A stretch of DNA of 64,000 nt, taken from contig NZ_CP114777.1 in NCBI RefSeq assembly GCF_027359355.1, positions 1,736,001 to 1,800,000 of the forward strand. The letters run 5' to 3'. A program made the position numbers and the translations under genes. The first letter of the stretch is position 1. The number at the start of each line of letters is the position of its first letter. The notes under the pieces were generated by a model. That model saw only the letters and a list, made by a program, of their open reading frames with translations. It made no database searches and was not told the DNA's origin. This stretch comes from Prochlorococcus marinus str. MIT 1214. GTDB taxonomy: Bacteria > Cyanobacteriota > Cyanobacteriia > PCC-6307 > Cyanobiaceae. Shown one piece after another: positions 13,459 to 21,932 of the stretch.

Positions 13459-14838
13459 TTAACCTAATAATTTGTCAAGTAAAGATAAATCTAGATTATA
13501 CGGGGGATATCTGAAATTTAGATCCAGCCAAAAAGGTCTTTTTAGGACTGATTTATAATGAGTAAAGTTATCAAACCCTGCTTTCCCGTGGTATTTTCCC
13601 ATGCCACTTGCTCCCACACCTCCAAATGGAAGTTCTGGTATCCCAGCCTGTAAAACAACATCATTAAAACAAACACCTCCAGAAGATGTCATTGAAAGGA
13701 CTTTTGATTGTTCTTTCTCACCCCCTCCAAAAAGATATAGCGCAAGAGGTTTAGGCATTAACTTGAAGTCTGAAATGGCCTGGTCGAGATTTGAAATGCA
13801 CAAAATAGGTAGCAATGGCCCAAAAAGTTCTTCCTTCATTAGTGGATCATTTCGATTCTCGATTTTGATTAGAGTAGGGCTGATTTTTTTTTCTTTTTCA
13901 TTGACATCTCCCCCATAGATTATTTGGCTATTTTTTTTAGCTTCTTTTAGTAAATTATTAAGTCTATAAAATTGGTTTTGATTGATAATGCTCCCCAGAT
14001 GTTTTGATTCTAAAGGCGTATTTCCGTAAAAATTATTAATCGAATTTTTTAAATTAGAAACTAAAGAATCAAAAAGTTTATGCTCAATTAGTAAATGATC
14101 GGGAGCAATACATGTTTGACCAGCGTTTAGACTTTTTCCCCATATAATTCTCTTTGCAGTGACTTCTAGATTTGCACCATCGATAACAATAGCTGGGCTT
14201 TTCCCTCCTAGTTCTAAAGTTACTGGAGTAAGGTTTTTTGAAGCAGCTTCCATGACTTTTTTCCCTATATTCTCTCCACCTGTAAAGAAGACGTGATCAA
14301 ATTGATGAGTCATTAAATTAGCAGCAATAGATCCATCTCCTTCAAAAACTTGCGCAATCGCTGGTGGAAAATATTTCTCTATGAGTTTTTTTATTAGAGT
14401 TGATACATTAGGTGCATGCTCTGATGGCTTTAAAACAGCAGTATTCCCAGCAGCTAAAGCTCCCACAAGTGGTTGAAGAGTAAGTGAAAAAGGATAATTC
14501 CATGGACCAATTATCAGAATGCAGCCCAACGGGTCTGGCTGGACCAATGCTTGAGCAGGCCTAAGAGAAACTGGAACATTGATTTTCTTCACTTTCATCC
14601 AATTGGATAAATTTTTTTGAGCCAGTTTTATTTCTTGTTTGACGGCAATAATCTCAAAGAATGCTTCTGTAGCAGGCTTTCCTAAATCCTGATTTAACGC
14701 ATTTAAGATCTCTTGCTTATGATTCTCTAATAAATTTGATAGAGCTTTGAGCTGGTTCCTTCTCCATTGCTCATTTCTTGTTTTCCCTGATAAAACTTGA
14801 TCTTGTAATTGTTTAAGTTCGCAATTTTCTATTGACAT
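13459..14838 (-). CDS. Class 3-like NAD(P)-dependent aldehyde dehydrogenase
   Basis: The protein (about 459 aa) is an ALDH superfamily member close to the ALDH3 or fatty-aldehyde type. The catalytic cysteine is in NAGQTCIAPDH and the general base glutamate in VTLELGGKSPAIV. The cofactor-binding segments GPWNYPFSL and LKPSEHAP are present, and the tail RYPPYNLDLSLLDK is typical of ALDH3. It oxidises aldehydes to acids; the natural substrate is not evident and may be a lipid-derived aldehyde. The frame opens at 14868, but the ATG at 14838 (MSIENCELKQL) is the more usual start. No clear partner genes flank it. Confidence 0.88.
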   Translation of the reverse strand: MSIENCELKQLQDQVLSGKTRNEQWRRNQLKALSNLLENHKQEILNALNQDLGKPATEAFFEIIAVKQEIKLAQKNLSNWMKVKKINVPVSLRPAQALVQPDPLGCILIIGPWNYPFSLTLQPLVGALAAGNTAVLKPSEHAPNVSTLIKKLIEKYFPPAIAQVFEGDGSIAANLMTHQFDHVFFTGGENIGKKVMEAASKNLTPVTLELGGKSPAIVIDGANLEVTAKRIIWGKSLNAGQTCIAPDHLLIEHKLFDSLVSNLKNSINNFYGNTPLESKHLGSIINQNQFYRLNNLLKEAKKNSQIIYGGDVNEKEKKISPTLIKIENRNDPLMKEELFGPLLPILCISNLDQAISDFKLMPKPLALYLFGGGEKEQSKVLSMTSSGGVCFNDVVLQAGIPELPFGGVGASGMGKYHGKAGFDNFTHYKSVLKRPFWLDLNFRYPPYNLDLSLLDKLLG

Positions 14839-15045
14839 TGTCTTTACGATTTTTATTCCTTCTAGCAAAATAAAACATTAGTTGATGTTAAGACCTAGCA
14901 AAAAGTCCGATAAGTATTTTAACTCAGCTTTTGAATTCGGTGAGATCAATAACGGCATTACTGTTGTGCTTATGATTTGGACGAATAGTAATGAAAACTA
15001 TCAAAGGCAATAATCATTATTTTCAACATAATAAGAAGAGGTGTT

Positions 15046-15369
15046 TTGAGTATTATTTACGAGTTACTTTTTTTTGAGACTGAGACTAAAATATTAATCC
15101 CTAGAAGTGAAAGATTGATTAATCATTTGTTTGTCATTCTTTTTTTCGCTATGGCTTTTATAGGTATTGCCGAGGTGATGTACTGGTCATATAAAAAAGA
15201 ATATCTTAGGGCGAAAGCTAAATATCTAAGAGAATTAATAGATCAGAAAAATGATTTAAGTAGTCTAAATGAACCTTTTTATACATGTGTATATGAGAAA
15301 TGGAACTCTGGAGAAATGCCTTTAACAGAAGCTAATACAATGTGCAGCTTAAAGTTTGAAAAGAATTAG
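15046..15369 (+). CDS. Small predicted membrane protein, unknown
   Basis: The 107-aa protein has a hydrophobic segment at about residues 27-48 (HLFVILFFAMAFIGIAEVMY). A charged stretch with a possible short coiled coil and two cysteines in the C-terminal half follow. The start is a TTG at 15046, preceded by GAAGAGGTG. I do not recognise the family. It is followed 79 bp later by the DedA-like gene on the same strand. The long open frame and the composition argue for a real gene. Confidence 0.55.
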   Translation: MSIIYELLFFETETKILIPRSERLINHLFVILFFAMAFIGIAEVMYWSYKKEYLRAKAKYLRELIDQKNDLSSLNEPFYTCVYEKWNSGEMPLTEANTMCSLKFEKN

Positions 15370-15448
15370 TGATTTTTCTAGCAATATATAAATAATTTCA
15401 TTAAGATAATTTTAAAACAGAATTAGAGTTGGTTTGAAAAAATAATTC

Positions 15449-16195
15449 ATGGCTAATAAGTTAATCATTAGTAAGTATTTTAAGTATCTAATAATATTTT
15501 TCTTTGCTGTTTTTTTGAGTACGACTCTTTTTTTCTTTGACTATGATATATCTGATTTTTTTTATTCTGTTGTTAGTAAATTAAATTCTAATAACTTTTT
15601 TAGCTTAATAGTGATCTTTCTATTATTTATATTGAGATCTATCAGTATAATTATACCAGTGTTACCAGGAACAGTATTTTCAGCTGCTGCTGGTTTTCAG
15701 TTTGGCTTTGTGCAGGGATTAGTTATTATATTTTTTGCGGATTTTATATCTTGTTCAATATCATTTTTATTGGCTAGAAAATTAGGAAGAAATTATATTA
15801 GTAAATTACTTGGTTCAAGACAAATGAGAAGAGTTGAAAGCATTAGTCAAGATTATCTAGAAAAGAATTATTTCCTTATGACAGCTCTATTAATGTCAGG
15901 CTTTTTTGATTTTGTTTGTTATGCAATAGGACTAACAAAAATAACATTGAAAAGGTTTTTACCAGCTTTGATTTTTAGCATTATAATCTCAGATTCACCT
16001 TTTGTCGCTAGTGGTTTTGCTGCAAGGAAAATAAAGGATATTGGATTGAATAATTTCTTGCAAAAAGTATTAAATGGCGAATTAGATATGATTTCTGGAA
16101 ATTATCTTTTCCTATTTTTAGCATCTTTTTTTATAATTTTCACCTTGGCAATGATAAATATATATTTAAATAAAAGATCTAAGATGATTAAGTAA
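15449..16195 (+). CDS. TVP38/TMEM64 (DedA-like, VTT domain) membrane protein
   Basis: The 248-aa protein has about six hydrophobic segments. The central segment IIPVLPGTVFSAAAGFQFG matches the signature of the SNARE-associated/VTT domain. The region after it, with an RKLGRNYIS motif, fits the re-entrant-loop topology of this family. Members of the wider superfamily act as lipid scramblases or are linked to membrane homeostasis; the substrate here is unknown. It is downstream of a small membrane protein on the same strand and ends just before a terminator that faces the other way. Confidence 0.8.
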   Translation: MANKLIISKYFKYLIIFFFAVFLSTTLFFFDYDISDFFYSVVSKLNSNNFFSLIVIFLLFILRSISIIIPVLPGTVFSAAAGFQFGFVQGLVIIFFADFISCSISFLLARKLGRNYISKLLGSRQMRRVESISQDYLEKNYFLMTALLMSGFFDFVCYAIGLTKITLKRFLPALIFSIIISDSPFVASGFAARKIKDIGLNNFLQKVLNGELDMISGNYLFLFLASFFIIFTLAMINIYLNKRSKMIK

Positions 16196-16203
16196 TTTTT
16201 TAT

Positions 16204-16236
16204 TCGACAAAAAAAAAGCCCTTGAAACCAAGGGCT
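16204..16236 (-). terminator. Rho-independent terminator of the DUF4278 gene
   Basis: Read on the minus strand, AGCCCTTG, loop GTTT and CAAGGGCT form a perfect 8-bp stem followed by a long T run (16208-16217). It lies 20 bp after the stop of the minus-strand small gene at 16257. The plus-strand gene also ends nearby, but the poly-T tract points to the minus transcript. Confidence 0.85.
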
Positions 16237-16256
16237 ATAAAATATAAAAATGTTTG

Positions 16257-16358
16257 CTAGCTTTGGTAAGACTTACCTCGATAAGTAAGTAGCACGTGTT
16301 GCTTTGCTACAACTGCTTTTTGCTGATTGTACTTAAGACCTCTGTAGGTTAAAGACAT
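16257..16358 (-). CDS. DUF4278-type small protein
   Basis: The predicted 33-aa product starts MSLTYRGLKYNQQ and ends LLTYRGKSYQS, so it has two copies of the LTYRG-x-x-Y motif that defines DUF4278 proteins of cyanobacteria. Their function is unknown. The frame is open further upstream, to 16463, but a GGAGA site lies seven bases before the ATG at 16356-16358, which decides the start. It has its own terminator. A 68-aa longer form cannot be excluded. Confidence 0.7.
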   Translation of the reverse strand: MSLTYRGLKYNQQKAVVAKQHVLLTYRGKSYQS

Positions 16359-16463
16359 TTCTTTCTCCGGAATATGCTCAAGTCCCCGTTCCTTGGCTTG
16401 AGGCAAACTGCGGCTCATCACTTGATGAGTTGAACGTTTTTTGTAGTTTTTGCTACAAAACAA

Positions 16464-16620
16464 ATATAAACAAAATATCTTTTCCTTGGTGTTCAGCTTG
16501 TTACATCTAAATTATTGTCTTTTCTCTACCTGTGCTTTTTAAATTCATTTGATCTGTGACAGTTGAAAAACTTTACTGCTTGGCAACGTTATTTGTTTTG
16601 AGCCCATTAGGTTGTAATTG
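16464..16620. other. Non-coding stretch upstream of Yfr2-like RNA
   Basis: No gene is visible. The segment should contain the divergent promoters for the DUF4278 gene (minus) and for the small RNA that begins near 16621 (plus). I could not identify promoter boxes with confidence. Confidence 0.4.
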
Positions 16621-16710
16621 TGAGGAGTTGGGATCCTCCAGCAGTGGAAACAAGGAAACACTTGCCTGCAGATCCTAAAAAAAGCCACCTTTTAATAGGT
16701 GGCTTTTTTG
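16621..16710 (+). ncRNA. yfr2: Yfr2-family small RNA
   Basis: Two copies of GGAAACA, the hallmark loop motif of the cyanobacterial Yfr2 family, lie at 16646-16652 and 16654-16660. They sit in the loop of an imperfect stem (CAGCAGTG at 16639-16646 against CACTTGCCTG at 16659-16668). A short 5' hairpin (GAGGA/TCCTC) precedes it and a strong terminator follows. The total of about 90 nt fits the family. The 5' end is estimated. Yfr2 RNAs are abundant and are thought to act as regulators; their targets here cannot be read from sequence. Confidence 0.72.
16677..16709 (+). terminator. Terminator of the Yfr2-like RNA
   Basis: A perfect GCCACCT/AGGTGGC stem with loop TTTAAT is flanked by seven A and six T bases, extending the helix to 13 bp. 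It ends the small RNA on the plus strand and would also work on the minus strand. Confidence 0.9.
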
Positions 16711-17371
16711 TGTTTATTATTTAATAGCTCTTAAGTTTTAAGTACCTTCGTCGATTTTTTATTTGATTGTGATTGTCTTATCTCTGATTGCTGTTAAGAG
16801 GATATTTTTCTGATTTCTACTTCAGAATTGTAGTAAAAGGAGAGCAATCGACCTACCCATCTGTTTTTTTGAATACTTCTAAAAGTAATTTTAATGGGCT
16901 TTTCTAGTCTCAGATTTGATTAGAACAGAAAACACAACTTCTCCTCAATAAAATAAATTCTTTCAGCAAAGGAATGAGCCTCAAGGTCGGCTGAAGCAGT
17001 AGGTGGTTTTCTTAATCCAAGAAATAAAAGACTCCATTACTTTTTCCACTCGCCTCGCAATTTTATGGGAGATGAAAAGTTAATGAAACCTCTCTTTCCC
17101 TTTTCTCAAGCTAATAGCGCTCACAGACTCTAAAAGGTATAGTGCCTCATAATGAGTAATGGATGTTCATCTATCTGATTTCTACATCAATTTCTTCTTT
17201 ATTTCTTATTTGTAAACTTCTTTTTTTTTATATACTCTCTCATCCTGATTCCTTCCTTATCGTCAGGATATTTTTTCGTTTAGTTTGTTTTTCAAAAAAT
17301 AAATATAAATCTTTTATGGGCTAAAGAAGAAATCAATTATCCTGTATAATATCAATATTGAATACAAAATT
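16711..17371. other. Non-coding stretch with a second terminator
   Basis: This 660-bp stretch has no convincing gene. A terminator-like hairpin at 17242-17276 (ATCCTGA/TCAGGAT then TTTTTT, plus strand) has no coding gene before it, which suggests an unannotated short transcript ending there. The 95 bp after it hold the promoter and start region of the glycosyltransferase gene. Confidence 0.5.
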
Positions 17372-19912
17372 TTGTATTATAAATTAGATCTAGCAAAAAC
17401 ACTCTTTCAGAAAAATAAATATCAGGAAACAATCGATGCTTGTAATGATATACTAGACATTGAAATTAACTCCATAGAAGCTTTAAAACTAATCGTAAAA
17501 TCTTTATTTGCATTGGGAAAAATAGAAGATGCTCGTATACATTTACATAAATTACTAAATATTAATCCTGATGATTATGAAGTAATTCAAGATCTAGCCA
17601 ATACCTATTTTGCTGCTGGTGATAATATAACAGCTAAAGATTATTATCGAAAAGCAATCTCAATCAAGAGTGATTATGCTCCTGCATTAACGTATCTTGG
17701 AGGTATTGAACTTAATATTGGTAACAAACAAGTCGCATTATCTTTGCTTATTAAAGCGACTGAATCTGACCCTAAATTAGCTTCTGCTTGGCTGAATTTA
17801 GCAAGTGCTTATTTTCAATTAGATAATGTGAAAGCAGCAGCGGTAGCTTGTCGTAAATCAATAGAACTTAACCCTAATCTATTTAACTCTCATTTTCTTC
17901 TTGCAAACATTCTGATTAACCAAAATAAGCTTCGCGAAGCAATTGAACCTCTTCGTAAAACTATTGAATTAAAACCAAACTTCTTTCAAGCCAATTCTGC
18001 ACTTGGAGCTTTACTCGGCAAATTTGGTAAATTAAAAGAGGCTGAAACATTAACAAGAAAAGCTATTGAAATCAATCCAGATTCTGCAATTGCACACTCT
18101 AATCTAGCTAACATATTAAAAGATATTGGTAAATTACAAGAAGCGGAAGTATTCGCCCTTAGAGCTACCAAGATACAACCTGATCTTGCCGAAGCTCATT
18201 CTAATCTAGCTAACATATTAAGAATGCTTAGTAAATTAAAAGAAGCAGAAATATCAATCCATAAAGCTATTGAAATTAATCCGAATATTGCTGAATCTTA
18301 TTATAATTTAGCGGGGGTTTTAAAAGATCTTGGCAAGATAAAGGAAGCAGAGTCCTCAATCAGAAAGGCTATTGATCTAGAGCCTAAATCTGCTATTTAT
18401 CATTATAATTTAGGTCTGATTCGAATTGGTTTAGGGGAAGAGGTAACCTATGAATTCGAAAAAGCTTCTAAATTAGATCCTAAAAATCTATCATTTAGAA
18501 TAAAAAGCAAGCTATATATATCAGAGATACCTTTTAGTCAGGAGCAAACAGATTTCGAAAGGAATCAATTTAAGGAACAACTAGCTATAATTGAAAAAGA
18601 TAAAAGCTTAGAATTCAAAGGTGATTTATTTTCTACATGTGCATTTTATTTAGCTTATCATAATGCATCTGATGACTTGGAAATTTTAAAACTATTAGGT
18701 AATGTTTTAAGAAATTCAAAAGGATTAATTAATACTAAATTTAATCAAGAAAAAGGAATAATAGAATCTCAAAGAAGAAACTCTATTAGGCTTGGTATTT
18801 GCTCTGAGTATTTAAAGAACCATTCAGTTTGTATGTTTTTTGGAAACATTATCAAGCAAATAGCATCTTCAGATGTAGAGGTCATAATATTTCGAACTCC
18901 TTATTACAAAGTAGATTCACTTAGTCAATCGATTGATTCACTTGCATCAGAGGTAATAATGATGCCAGAATCTATACAAGAGGCATCCGATTTAATATTA
19001 AATCAATCAATTGATATACTTTTTTATCCTGATATTGGGATGTCTAATTATACATATCTTCTGTCATTATCAAGACTAGCTTTGGTACAATTTACCACCC
19101 TTGGGCATCCAATGACGTCTGGATTACCTGAAATTGACTATTTTATTTCTTGTGATAATTATGAAACTAAATATTCTAATGAATTTTATTCTGAAAGATT
19201 AATTAAACTAAATAGAATACCTGTGAATTATTCTAAACCGATAAATAAAGGAAATACATTCAATAAATCTAAGTTAAATATATCTGAAAAATCATTCTTA
19301 ATTGGAATACCTCATGCTCCTTTCAAATTTCATCCAGATTATGATAAAATCCTTGATAAAATTCTAGAAAACATTCCAAATTCTTTTCTTTTCTTTGCAG
19401 ATGGTCCTAAAAAATTACAGACAGATAAGTTAAAGGAAAGATGGGCAAAAACTACAAAATTAGTTTTGAATCGAACAATATTTTACCCACGAGTCTCATT
19501 TGGCGATTTTTTAGAAATAGTAAAAATGTTAGATATAATAATTGATCCATTTTATTTTGGAATGGGTAACACCTTTTATCAGGCAATGGCTTTTAATACT
19601 CCTGTAGTAACAATGCCAACAAATCATATGAAATCTAGACATGCATTTGCAGGATACAAGCAAATGGATATCAAAGGTGCACCTATCGCTAATTCACCAG
19701 ATGAATATATATCAATATGCAAGAAGCTAGCTTTTGATAAATCATATAGAGAAAATATCGAAACCCAAATAAATGAAAAGGCAAATAAATATCTTTTCAA
19801 TGATGAAACTATTTTTGAAGAATATATTCAGTTCCTAAAGGATTCACTTTCTGCTGCTCAAAATAATACTTTATTGCCAGAGAACTGGAAGCCAAAATCT
19901 AATTTTAGTTGA
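17372..19912 (+). CDS. TPR protein with GT41 (O-GlcNAc transferase-like) domain
   Basis: The protein is about 846 aa. Residues 1-380 are roughly eleven TPR units with the A-L-x-Y/A-N-P pattern (for example AIEINPDSAIAHSNLANIL). The C-terminal 370 residues resemble the catalytic region of SPINDLY/OGT-type glycosyltransferases, with IDILFYPDIGMSNYTYLL, TLGHPMTSGLPEIDYFIS and FYPRVSFGDFLEIVKMLD. Such proteins attach sugars to proteins using UDP-sugars; donor and targets are unknown. There is no ATG in the N-terminal part: a TTG at 17372 is the best start, and the N-terminus may extend or be truncated. It lies next to integrase debris, so transfer is likely. Confidence 0.75.
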   Translation: MYYKLDLAKTLFQKNKYQETIDACNDILDIEINSIEALKLIVKSLFALGKIEDARIHLHKLLNINPDDYEVIQDLANTYFAAGDNITAKDYYRKAISIKSDYAPALTYLGGIELNIGNKQVALSLLIKATESDPKLASAWLNLASAYFQLDNVKAAAVACRKSIELNPNLFNSHFLLANILINQNKLREAIEPLRKTIELKPNFFQANSALGALLGKFGKLKEAETLTRKAIEINPDSAIAHSNLANILKDIGKLQEAEVFALRATKIQPDLAEAHSNLANILRMLSKLKEAEISIHKAIEINPNIAESYYNLAGVLKDLGKIKEAESSIRKAIDLEPKSAIYHYNLGLIRIGLGEEVTYEFEKASKLDPKNLSFRIKSKLYISEIPFSQEQTDFERNQFKEQLAIIEKDKSLEFKGDLFSTCAFYLAYHNASDDLEILKLLGNVLRNSKGLINTKFNQEKGIIESQRRNSIRLGICSEYLKNHSVCMFFGNIIKQIASSDVEVIIFRTPYYKVDSLSQSIDSLASEVIMMPESIQEASDLILNQSIDILFYPDIGMSNYTYLLSLSRLALVQFTTLGHPMTSGLPEIDYFISCDNYETKYSNEFYSERLIKLNRIPVNYSKPINKGNTFNKSKLNISEKSFLIGIPHAPFKFHPDYDKILDKILENIPNSFLFFADGPKKLQTDKLKERWAKTTKLVLNRTIFYPRVSFGDFLEIVKMLDIIIDPFYFGMGNTFYQAMAFNTPVVTMPTNHMKSRHAFAGYKQMDIKGAPIANSPDEYISICKKLAFDKSYRENIETQINEKANKYLFNDETIFEEYIQFLKDSLSAAQNNTLLPENWKPKSNFS

Positions 19913-20015
19913 TCATTATTTGATCGCTTATTGAATTCGGTTTCTTTTACTTCTCTGAATGCTTGAGGTGGATTAGATCTGATTTGTAAGGAGTCTAAAG
20001 GGAAATATGAAGAGT

Positions 20016-20126
20016 ATTTCCCAGCTTTTTAACAGCTGCATGCAAGCGCAAAGTTTTCCATTTTTGACCTTAATGTCGCTTCAATTGGACAAGTGCTTGC
20101 CACCTGCTTCCTTTTCTGTGAATGGC
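20016..20126 (-). pseudogene. Decayed N-terminus of a tyrosine recombinase
   Basis: Read on the minus strand, this segment aligns codon for codon without gaps with residues 3 to about 41 of the intact integrase at 27284-28264. WQALVQLKRH-stop-GQKWKT here corresponds to WQALIRKKKYQGQTSKT there, and HAAVKKLGN corresponds to KAAAKLWAN. The ATG is lost and an in-frame TAA is at 20070-20072. The remnant sits in the same position relative to the tRNA-Thr/tRNA-Tyr copy as the intact gene does to the right copy. Confidence 0.8.
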
Positions 20127-20138
20127 CTAAAAACAACA

Positions 20139-20168
20139 AAAGTGGACCCAAAAATGGACGTCCACTTT
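20139..20168 (-). terminator. Hairpin after the left tRNA pair
   Basis: AAAGTGGAC and GTCCACTTT form a perfect 9-bp inverted repeat. On the minus strand the second arm leads into a T-rich tract (TTTTGTTGTTTTT), so it probably ends the tRNA-Tyr/tRNA-Thr transcript. It is conserved in the right copy, where the loop has changed but both arms are intact. Confidence 0.6.
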
Positions 20169-20224
20169 CAAAGATTTGCGATCTTAGTGCCTCAGATCAC
20201 TTGCCCTGGTTAAGCTTCCGACGA

Positions 20225-20296
<72 letters not shown>

Positions 20297-20307
20297 TTGT
20301 GGAAAGA

Positions 20308-20389
20308 TGGGCCGGGTTGGATTTGAACCAACGTAGGCGTAGCCAGCGGATTTACAGTCCGCCCCCATTAACCACTCGGGCACCGACCC
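20308..20389 (-). tRNA. trnY: tRNA-Tyr(GUA), left copy
   Basis: An 82-nt class II tRNA with a long variable arm. The acceptor GGGTCGG pairs with CCGGCCC, the anticodon loop is CTGTAAA (anticodon GTA), and the T arm contains GGTTCAAATCC. It lies 11 bp upstream of tRNA-Thr in the direction of transcription and is identical to the copy at 28489-28570. Confidence 0.96.
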
Positions 20390-20568
20390 GATTTCTTTCC
20401 ACGCAGCGTGGCATCTTTGCTTGACGCCAATCGAATATATCTCTGATGAGACGACTTGCCAAATCTTTTTTAGGGAGTGCTGTGATCTGTGTTTAGTCCA
20501 CTTTTTAGGGGGTGTGATCCATTAAAAAATAAGTTACATTTGATACAAATAGATTGAAGTACATCATT

Positions 20569-20733
20569 TTGGCCGTCAAACAAAAGGCTTCAAAAAAGGA
20601 TTATTCGAAAGTTACGATTAACCTGCCCAACAACTTGATTGACTTTGTAGATGAACTCAAAATTGAATGGGGATTGAAGAGTCGAGAAAGTGTTTTTACA
20701 CGACTCCTTGAAACGATTTCAGAAAACGACTAA
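20569..20733 (+). CDS. Small ribbon-helix-helix DNA-binding protein
   Basis: The 54-aa product contains YSKVTINLPNNLIDFVDELK followed by LKSRESVFTRLLETISE. That is the strand-helix-helix pattern of MetJ/Arc (CopG-like) regulators: alternating residues in the KVTINL strand for DNA contact, then an N-cap in the second helix. A TTG at 20569 (or 20554, adding five residues) is the likely start; no ATG is in frame. It is the first gene inside the island after the left tRNA pair. A role in repressing or timing the element is inference. Confidence 0.65.
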   Translation: MAVKQKASKKDYSKVTINLPNNLIDFVDELKIEWGLKSRESVFTRLLETISEND

Positions 20734-20815
20734 GACAAAAAATAGATTTAAACGTGTTTTTAGACCTTTCTCTTTGTGTTTGAGTCTTCTTAAATTGTTT
20801 CACTAGCATGGGTGA

Positions 20816-21502
20816 ATGAAGAAGCTCACCAAAGACCAGAAGCACTACAGAAAAAAGAAGAAGGATGGTTTAAAAGATTTTCGGCAAGAGATCAAAGACG
20901 ATGGCAGTAAGAGAGTTCGAGTTACGCGTAAAACGATCAATGTAAGTATCAGCTCAGATGCTTTTAGTAGGTTGATAGAGCTTTCTGAGACCTGTCAGTT
21001 AACTCGCTGGGAAATGTTGTCGAGAATAATTCTAATTGGATTACCTCGTTATGCTTCTCTTTCTAATAGTCGCAACCCAACGCAGCGATATTTATGGGAT
21101 GAAAGTCTCTTGACTCCTACAGATAAGAAGATCAGTTACAAAGGAACTGAAGGAGAAAAACAAGTCACCTATCAAATTACTAGTACGGCATATAAAAAGC
21201 TCGAGTGCCATAAAAATGCGATTGCTCAATCAAAGGCTCGCATCATTCAGTCATTGATCTTGAACTACACGCCGATGACTGAAGAGCAAAAAGAAAAACG
21301 TAAGGCTTATCTCAAAGAAGAACGAAAGAGACATCGATCTGTTGATCAAGGGATGCTGCGCCAAGACATTTTGCCGTCAGAGAAACCACCAAAATTTTTC
21401 AGAAAAGAAGGTATTGTTTTTCATTCAAAAGGTGTCCAACCCGAGAGGTGGGATGACGATGAACTTGAAGAGTACGAGAGAATGGTCGGAGGACCCAGCT
21501 GA
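20816..21502 (+). CDS. DNA-binding protein with two ribbon-helix-helix-like segments
   Basis: The 228-aa, strongly basic protein has a Lys-rich N-terminus. A first possible ribbon-helix-helix unit lies at about residues 38-80 (TRKTINVSISSDAFSRLIEL then TRWEMLSRIILIGL). A second lies at about 105-145 (EKQVTYQITSTAYKKLE then SKARIIQSLILNY). The C-terminal third is highly charged and of no known fold. It starts with an ATG 82 bp after the shorter ribbon-helix-helix gene, so the two may be one transcript. I do not recognise the exact family; a partition or control role for the island is inference. Confidence 0.65.
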   Translation: MKKLTKDQKHYRKKKKDGLKDFRQEIKDDGSKRVRVTRKTINVSISSDAFSRLIELSETCQLTRWEMLSRIILIGLPRYASLSNSRNPTQRYLWDESLLTPTDKKISYKGTEGEKQVTYQITSTAYKKLECHKNAIAQSKARIIQSLILNYTPMTEEQKEKRKAYLKEERKRHRSVDQGMLRQDILPSEKPPKFFRKEGIVFHSKGVQPERWDDDELEEYERMVGGPS

Positions 21503-21932
21503 CAAAGAAAATCATAGAAGGTTATCGCCTATGGCAAATCAACTTAGACCGCTTTATTAGAGGGGAAAAGAATTCAACCACCACATAATACACGGGGAAG
21601 CTTGGAATTAGTTATTGCAAAAGACAAGAAAAAGGCTGGGATCCCAGTATTTACTAAGCGAGCGCATTGATCGATAGGTGTTTAATGGCGAGCGAAGCGA
21701 GTCATTCACCTTCTTTATCAATTCACATTCACTACATCAAGAGCTTGTGCTATCTCATCAGCTCGACGAAGTCGAGTCATGAGACTGCACTAGGTACCTA
21801 TAGGGGGGGAGTAAAAAGAGAGATCTTTCTTTTTCTTGTCCACTGATGAATTGATAACGAGTAAAGGTAGTCATTACGTCCAACCTCCCTGAAGACGTTA
21901 AAAGCTGAGAGATTAAAACTATTCACGCAGAA
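21503..21932. other. Non-coding, dyad-rich stretch in the island
   Basis: No gene is convincing here. The stretch has several inverted repeats: a 12-bp perfect palindrome CTGGGATCCCAG (21636-21647), and a nested stem CTCAT-CAG-CTCGAC/GTCGAG-TC-ATGAG with a GAA loop (21754-21783). It ends in a strong terminator. Such a layout would suit a structured RNA or an origin or attachment region; none is proven. Confidence 0.5.
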
